DNA of 64,000 bases from Clarireedia homoeocarpa (lineage: Eukaryota > Ascomycota > Leotiomycetes > Helotiales > Rutstroemiaceae), in the NCBI GenBank assembly GCA_001465935.1, contig LNKV01000050.1, positions 124,001-188,000 of the forward strand, written 5' to 3'. The notes below the pieces were generated by a model. That model ran no database searches. It saw nothing but the letters and a program-made list of their open reading frames with translations, and had not been told where the DNA came from. Positions within the stretch are counted from its first letter, which is position 1. Each line of letters opens with the position of its first letter. Made by a program: the position numbers and the translations under genes. This document shows, piece by piece, positions 58,001 through 64,000 of this stretch.

Positions 58001-59474
58001 ACGGGTATCCTTCGCTTGGTCCAATAGCTTCAAGTATGCCTCCTCGTCGTTTGACTTCAAGGCAGCAAGACGTTGTTTGGCTGTTCGTTCGATACGCTTC
58101 TGTTCTTCCTTCTCGATGTTCTGATGTTGTGTTACCATCATGCGACCAAGTTTTATCATCTTCTGTCTCTGGTTTTGGCCAGCCGCATTGACTTCCCTGG
58201 CATGGTTGAGAACGGTTTGTAGGTAGTCGGAGTGCTTCTTCTTTTCGCGTGTTTCTCTCGCGTCCCGTTGCTGCTTCTCTAGCTTTTCGGTGATTCTGGC
58301 TTCACGCAGAGATTGTTTCTTCATGCGCCGGTAGTTGCTTCGATTAGCTGTCATCGCAAGGTTGTCATACTGGATCATTTGTCTCCCGATTTTCTCGCGC
58401 AATGCCTTTTGTTTATCATATAATGCTAGCATTTTCATCTCAATGAGCGCCTGGCGTTTAAGCTTATCATTTGGCACCATTTCCTCGTCTCGCGTGTCCA
58501 AATGCTCGACATTGCCAGGAAGTGAACGCAATTCGGCCAGACGCGCTTTCATGCGGCTGTGAATAATCTGATCTCTCTGTATTCGAAGCATCTCAACATT
58601 GACACCGGTAGGGAATATAGATGGTATCACCGGCCTCTTATCTCGGATCTTGTGTGCCCCATAACTAATTTGCTTGGAAAGACTTGATCGAGGGTCTTGA
58701 AAACTTTTATATTCATGGACTTTCGGAACGTCCGCAGCCTTCTCTGTTGTCAGATCCATGCCATTGATAGTAGGCTGAGCTTCTTCCGCGGTCTGTTGAG
58801 TGGTAATTAATGCAGCATCCACGGGGGTCGCTGCTTTCCGTTGCCGCGATGCGAATAGCTGTTGTTGGGTAACAGCTGGTATACCCATATTCTTTGTCAG
58901 GAACTTGAAGGCATAGATCTGATTCTTTAACATGCTCAATTGTTCCGAGGTGAAATATCCACTACCGGTCGGACCTGACCTTTGTGCGCCAGTGATGGTT
59001 TTGGTTCCAGATGATCCTGCCGCAGTGGCGGGAATAGCTGAGGGTCCGAGGGATGAAGTTGCGGGTAGCTGCGCGCCAGGCATGGAATTTGTTGAGGCAG
59101 GCCTGGGGGGATTGGCGCCATTGCTTGCCACGTTATTCGCACCTTGCTGCTGCTGCTGCTGCTTCATTTGCTGTTGCTGCTGAGTAAAGGCTCGTGCCTT
59201 ATGCATGTTACGATAGGTGTTGAGTATCGATGAAAGTTTGAGAAACTCGGGGTCCTTGTCTGGCACGCCAGATTCCTTCATCTGCTTCCATTTCTGGAAA
59301 CGCGAATGAGCGTCAGCAAGGCCCAGTAATGGCAGACAGAAAAAAGGAAATAATGTCACTTAGACGCAATCGTACCATGAAAATAGCTTGAAAATTTGCC
59401 TGGGTAAGTTCAGTAGTCGGTACAGCTGAGCCAGGCTGTTGAACAGCCGGCGCGCTCTGGACCGTGGAAGCCAT
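55053..59474 (-). CDS. Chromatin-remodelling ATPase STH1/SNF2 type with bromodomain
   Basis: Three exons on the minus strand, 59376-59474, 55331-59293 and 55053-55283, with introns of 82 and 47 bp; 1430 aa. Domains in order: Gln-rich N-terminus; QLQ motif (YFTSEQLSMLKNQIYAFKFL, about 145-165); HSA helix that binds actin-related proteins (about 320-400); SNF2 ATPase with DEMGLGKTIQ near 570, DEGHRMKN near 670 and the C-terminal lobe (MFFQMTAIMDIME, FLRLDGTT, QAQDRAHRIGQ) near 880-990; SnAC-like segment; AT-hook-like GRSRKSGSG and KRKRGGPGRPPR; bromodomain (about 1250-1350; YYHIIKEPI, LLCNNAKTYNEDGS); acidic Asp tail. This is the catalytic subunit of RSC or SWI/SNF. The size and short N-terminus fit the RSC-type Sth1/Snf21 better than the larger Snf2. 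Confidence 0.95.
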
Positions 59475-60533
59475 GTTGGATTGACGAAGAGCGATGTCTA
59501 CAGAGTCGAAATGTGGAGTTTGGAGGTGTGGGCAAGCTTCAGCGCATATCAAAAGGTAGCCTTGCGCATGAGGTACAATGCTATGTGTAGGCGCGGCTGG
59601 AGCTTAGATGCAAGAAATGTTTTGATGAAAGTCGGAAAACAGCCCTAGAAGTGAGTGAACACGTCGAAAGAAGAGAAAGACGGAAGTTTTCGCGTGATGA
59701 AATGGGTGGGCGCGTCCAGAGTTGATGTGGGAAATCTTTTTGATAGATGAAGGAACTTGGCGCGATGTTCCTCTCGATAGGTTATTGCGAGATTTGATGA
59801 ACGCAAACGAGAGGTCGATGATCCCAAGCAATAAGTGAAAGTTGGTAAATCCGACAATTAATTCTAGGCGATCCAATTAAAATCGCGTAGCAAAGAATTT
59901 ATTGAGGGTTGAATATTAAATTGGATATCGTTTAGAAGTAAAAGGGGGGATGGGAGGGGGATTGGCGACAGTAGGGCGGTCCTCGTCGATGGTGGTAGAG
60001 GAATCTCTGCGGACTGTGGACTGCGGACTGACGGTTTTTCGCTGATGAGATGGAGAAAGTCAAGTCAGATTCCAAACTGTAAGGCAAAAAGGCGTGGTAA
60101 AGCGTGGTACAGAAGGTACACGGACGAAGATTAGAGTATGAGAAGGTTTCAGCACGCTAAAAGTTAAGCGAATAAATAATTCTTGCCTGATTGTGTAAGG
60201 CGCGTGAGGCATTAACTTAAGGTTATTGGTTTGCCCTCCTCCTCCGCAACAGATCATATATCACCATACACTCTGCTTAAAAACACTTGACTTTGTTTCC
60301 AAAACGGAAGAGCTCAGGCCCATTGGAGTCTCATCGCAAAGGTCTACTCAATTCCTACCATGATCATGCCCAAAACTAAACTGATTCCAATTTTCTTTCG
60401 TGCGCCGCTTACGTGCTTACTGTGCGGTTTTGATAGACATCTGAGAATTCATAGGCGTCTGTTCCATTAACTACTCATAATACGTTCAGGTTCCTTGCTA
60501 CTTGCTCGTATCTACCATAAGTATAGGAGAGAG
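59475..60533. other. Divergent spacer upstream of the remodelling ATPase
   Basis: Contains the promoter of the minus-strand ATPase gene and the 5' region of the ThDP pseudogene. Only short unsupported frames occur. Confidence 0.5.
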
Positions 60534-62711
60534 ATGAAACGAAGTCTGCGCTCAGTAGCTGCCAGATCCAGAGCACATCTCTTTTTAAAAACATGCAACC
60601 CGCTCATCAGAACTGGAATACCGCTCTCTGCGTCCCCCCAACAGCGCAGTCAAGCATTTTGCCGAGAACACTCTCGAAGTTTGGCAGAACCCTCTCATAA
60701 CACTCGATCTACAATAGCTCCAACTACTAATTCTAGTTACACGGCATCAGACGCCTTCTTCGAAGCTCTAGCTGGGGTAATTGATAACTCTACGGTTTGG
60801 CAATGGCCCCTCTGACCCAAAGACAGTTCGGGGTGCAGGCATGCTTCGTCAATCTAGGCTCAGATCACCCAAGTCTCATTGGATCGATGTTGAAAGGACA
60901 TAAAGAAAAGAAACCACATTTTCCAACCATATATACATGTCCCAATGAGGTACGTTTCCGAGACAAATTGGCAGTATAGCTTTTTAGCGTCAAGCACCGA
61001 GAAGAATCGGGAGCTGATCGACCTCTATACGTACAGATTGCTGCTCTTTTCATGGCGGACGGATGGGCTCGTGCCACTGGCCGTGCACAGGCTGTGATTG
61101 TCCACGTTGATGTCGGAACACAAGCTCTCGGCGCAGCTATGCATGACGCAAATACTGGACGAGCTCCTGTTTCCATGTTTGCCGGTCTGTGTCCATACAG
61201 TGAGGATGACCAACTCCTAGGTTCACGAACTGAATATCAGCACTGGCTCCAGAATTTCCCTAATCAGAAAGCTCTTGTTTGTGGATATTGCCGTTACGTA
61301 GGCGAGCTTCATACTGGTTCTACCGTCAAACACACTGTTGCACGAGCATTGCATTTTGCAACGAGTGATCCAAAAGGCCCAGTGTATATTGCTGGGGCTC
61401 GTGAAGTCATGGCTGAGACCACTGAACCATATTCTGTGGAAGCTAGTAAGTATGTCCCGATTGGACCAAATGCTTTGCAGGAGTCTGCTGTCGAGACAAT
61501 TGTTGAGGCCTTATTAAAGGCGAAGTCACCACTGATAGTCACTGGGTACTCTGGAAGAAACCATGCCTGCCCGGCGGAGTTAGTTAAACTTGCAGATAGT
61601 GTACCTGGTCTCCGAGTTCTTGATACTGGAAGCTGCGATATGTGCTTCCCTGCAACTCACCCTTCATCACTCGGGTTTCGCCTCAGTTTTGATCCAGCGA
61701 CCACCAATGCGGATGTTATCTTTGTGCTTGATTGTGATGTGCCTTGGATACCCTCACACAACGCGCTGCGTGAAGACGCATTGATCTATCATGTCGACGT
61801 TGATCCTCTCAATTCCACCATGGATATCTCGTTCTTTCCCGCTCATGGCCGATGGAAAGCGGACAGTTATACGGCGCTTACACAGATAAACAGATATCTC
61901 AACTCTCCAGCTGTCGAACATTTGAGACTGCCAAAAGCTGAAGCTCAGAAGCACCATGATAATCTTGTTCATTAGCATACGCAACGAATTTCGTCCATTG
62001 ATAGGCTCGCGATCCCGCCACCTAGCGGCTTGCTTGACATCCATTATGTCGGCTCGGCGATCAAAAATGCCGTGCTAGCCGACACAATTTTTGACGTCGA
62101 AGCGGCCACATGCGCAATGGCTTTCTCTGACCAATTAAAAGCAGAACTACCAGGCAGTTGAGTCAATTATGGCGGTGCAGGTCTTAGCTGGAGCGGAGGA
62201 GCAGCAATGGGCGTGAAATTAACCTATGATGCTACTGGAACACCAAAATTCGTCTGTCAGGTCACTGGCGACGGAACATATCTTTTCAGTGTGCTGAGTA
62301 GTGTATATTGGACGGCTTCACGCTATGGTATACCCGTGCTGACCATCGTACTTAATAATAAGGGTAAGATATAATTTCTAGGTAATCCACCTCTCGTTTC
62401 ACGAACTGACAGCGTTGCACAGGATGGAATGCACCACGCCAATCGCACAAGTTAGTCCGTCGGGTCTTGGAGCCACCTCTACAAACAAGGATATGCACAT
62501 GTTGTTAGACCCTTCTCCTGACTATAGTGGTATCGCAACAGCAGCTGCCGGTGACAACTTCGGTTCCTTAAAAGGAGGCTTATTTACTGGGAAGGCGAGA
62601 ACGACTACCGAGTTACAAAATGTGCTAGAGAATGCTGTTCGGGAAGTTCAAAGTGGAAGGGGTGCTGTTGTAGAAGTTTTTTTTTTTTTTGATGATGAGC
62701 AAGGCAACTAG
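60534..62711 (+). pseudogene. ThDP-dependent decarboxylase/acetolactate-synthase-like enzyme, disrupted
   Basis: Exons 60534-60776, 60827-60949, 61037-62363 and 62423-62711 can be joined through introns of 50, 87 and 59 bp with normal splice sites. The product has the thiamine-diphosphate enzyme layout: CFVNLGSDHPSLI, TCPNE (the cofactor-activating Glu), ADGWARATGRAQAVIVHVDVG, a central nucleotide-binding-like domain (SPLIVTGYSGRNHACP, VFVLDCDVPW-like) and the ThDP-Mg motif GDGTYLFSVLSSVY to LNNKG. Two in-frame stops interrupt it: TAG at 61973-61975 and TGA at 62159-62161, where relatives are expected to have Gln and Trp. A frameshift near 62450 separates WNAPRQSHKLV from SPSGLGA. All three introns remain intact, so decay is recent. 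A 14-T run near the end may be a further slip. A mixture of sequencing error and real lesions cannot be excluded. Confidence 0.85.
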
Positions 62712-63754
62712 AATATCCAGTGATGATGCTAGAAATCACCTAGTCATCGTCATAGTTAAATACTATCTTCAACAATAGCAGTCTCTTTAGTCAAGTGGAG
62801 GCGTCCTATGCTTAGATATATTTATTGAAGATGATCATAAAATTGTTCCATTATGCTACTTTCCACTTGCTGGTTTCATTGTAATAAATTTCTTAGTCTC
62901 TATTTAGCTACAAAAAGGTCTGGCCAATTAAATGCGTACGTCGTTCAGATTCCACGTGACTACTACCTTTCTTCCGCCTATCGCCTTACAAGCACAACTA
63001 GTATCCAAGCTTTGTTGCATATCTGAGTGCAGAAAATCTTCTATAAGACACCACCTTCAGGTACAACTTCTGATTGGTCCATTAAAAAGTACAGTAACGT
63101 GACTTCGGCACATCTGATCCGGCCAGGGGATCAGATATGCTTACCCTAAATCATACTTTTATAAGGAGCGACAGCGAGTTATCCTCTGAGCGAGCAGGGG
63201 GCCTAAAGCGACCTGCGACAGCTCGTTTAACTCACCTACAAAAAATTTATAAATATGAAATCGAAAGTTAGGGGAGAGAGTAAGTGAGTAGCTAGCTAAC
63301 TGGCTAGCTTGTTATCGCCACCACAACTAGTCCGCGCACCCCCTTCGGCTACCCCGCAATATCAATCAGGAATTCTTTGCCCCGCAATCGGGACTGCGGC
63401 CCCACCACATTTCAGAACAGGGTATCCGGAGACAGGCCTCTCTCTGTGTGTGCTGGCAAACGATACTGAGATTGCAAAATTGTATACCCTCCAGTTGATG
63501 TGATCCGCCCGCGTGTTTGTTTCTTGAGCATCACCGGGGCTGTCTGCAAATCGCTAAAAGGTCTATCTATGGCTGTGTGTATAGTTAAGCACTGGTAAGT
63601 GGAGGGGAGTTGAGATGAATTATGGGACCTAAATTTGCTTTTATATTTCCAACGTTTGACTACAATTTAGCTTCTCTCCAATATATCCCAGAACTCTGCT
63701 GAGATTTACAACACGGTCGCGCAAATTATGACTGTCACCCTCCCCTTCCTTACT
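62712..63754. other. Spacer between the pseudogene and the P450
   Basis: AT-rich in its left part. GCTAGCTAACTGGCTAGC repeats lie near 63290-63308. No gene seen. Confidence 0.5.
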
Positions 63755-64000
63755 CTATGCAAACTTCACAGCCGGATGGTCACCCGCCCGTTTAGCTATC
63801 TTAAAACGAATTCCGTCCTTGTTATACGCCTTGGTGAATCGATCCATCCCTTGTATAGTCTCTGCTGTGCAGCTGGGATCGACCTGAATGTCGAAAGAGA
63901 GAAACATTTTCGCCAACGTCATCGTGATCTCTGCATTTGCCAGACTATAATACGCGTTAATTGGCACTTCCTAGTGGGCACAGGTATCCATATACATACT
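63755..64000 (-). CDS. Cytochrome P450, last exon (gene continues beyond the right edge)
   Basis: The final exon 63755-63944 encodes LANAEITMTLAKMFLSFDI and a 45-residue tail. This is the helix L region that directly follows the haem-Cys loop in fungal P450s (C-I-G-x-x-LAxAEIxxTLA). The intron 63945-63999 (GTATGT donor on the last bases of the window, TTAAC branch, TATAG acceptor) places the haem-binding Cys in the preceding exon, outside the window. It is thus the 3' end of a haem-thiolate monooxygenase. Which family cannot be judged from 63 codons. Confidence 0.75.

Overview
This is a nuclear chromosomal segment of a filamentous ascomycete. Its genes are broken by short introns (about 46-170 bp) with GTAAGT/GTATGT-type donors and CTAAC/CTGAC-type branch points, and the proteins are typical of Pezizomycotina. 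The style suggests Leotiomycetes (perhaps Sclerotiniaceae), but that is inference; no marker in the window settles it. Exon joins given here were worked out by hand. For every complete multi-exon gene the joined coding length is a multiple of three and rejoins recognisable protein sequence.

Layout. 1-8.2 kb: a PrnB/indoleamine-dioxygenase-superfamily gene, a glucoamylase gene whose 5' start cannot be found, and a repeat-rich spacer with a MITE-like element (7508-8004) and a 30-bp-arm hairpin. 8.2-19.4 kb: gene-poor, with an almost G-free pyrimidine tract, a secreted family-2 haem peroxidase gene (minus strand), an unknown 559-aa protein and a microsatellite field. 19.4-28.9 kb: a 2155-aa SNF2/ATRX-like helicase gene (minus) diverging from glutathione synthetase (plus). 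28.9-37.2 kb: a 957-aa ankyrin protein with near-identical 34-residue repeats and a two-helix CorA-like C-terminus, bracketed by short inverted and direct repeats in otherwise gene-free DNA. 37.2-45.7 kb: an unknown 401-aa protein, mitochondrial SSB (minus), a MITE in the URA5 upstream region, URA5 (orotate phosphoribosyltransferase), and a spliced 32-codon candidate microprotein convergent with URA5. 45.7-59.5 kb: a large multispan TM7S3/TM198-like membrane protein, CTR9 (Paf1 complex) and an STH1/SNF2-type remodelling ATPase with bromodomain. 59.5-64 kb: a broken ThDP-dependent decarboxylase/acetolactate-synthase-like pseudogene and, at the right edge, the last exon of a cytochrome P450.

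The core consists of conserved housekeeping genes: chromatin and transcription (two SNF2 ATPases, CTR9), glutathione and pyrimidine synthesis, and mtDNA maintenance. Faster-evolving accessory loci sit between them: secreted hydrolase and peroxidase, ankyrin protein, P450 and ThDP pseudogene. No bacterial-type operons, CRISPR arrays, rRNA genes or convincing tRNA genes were seen.
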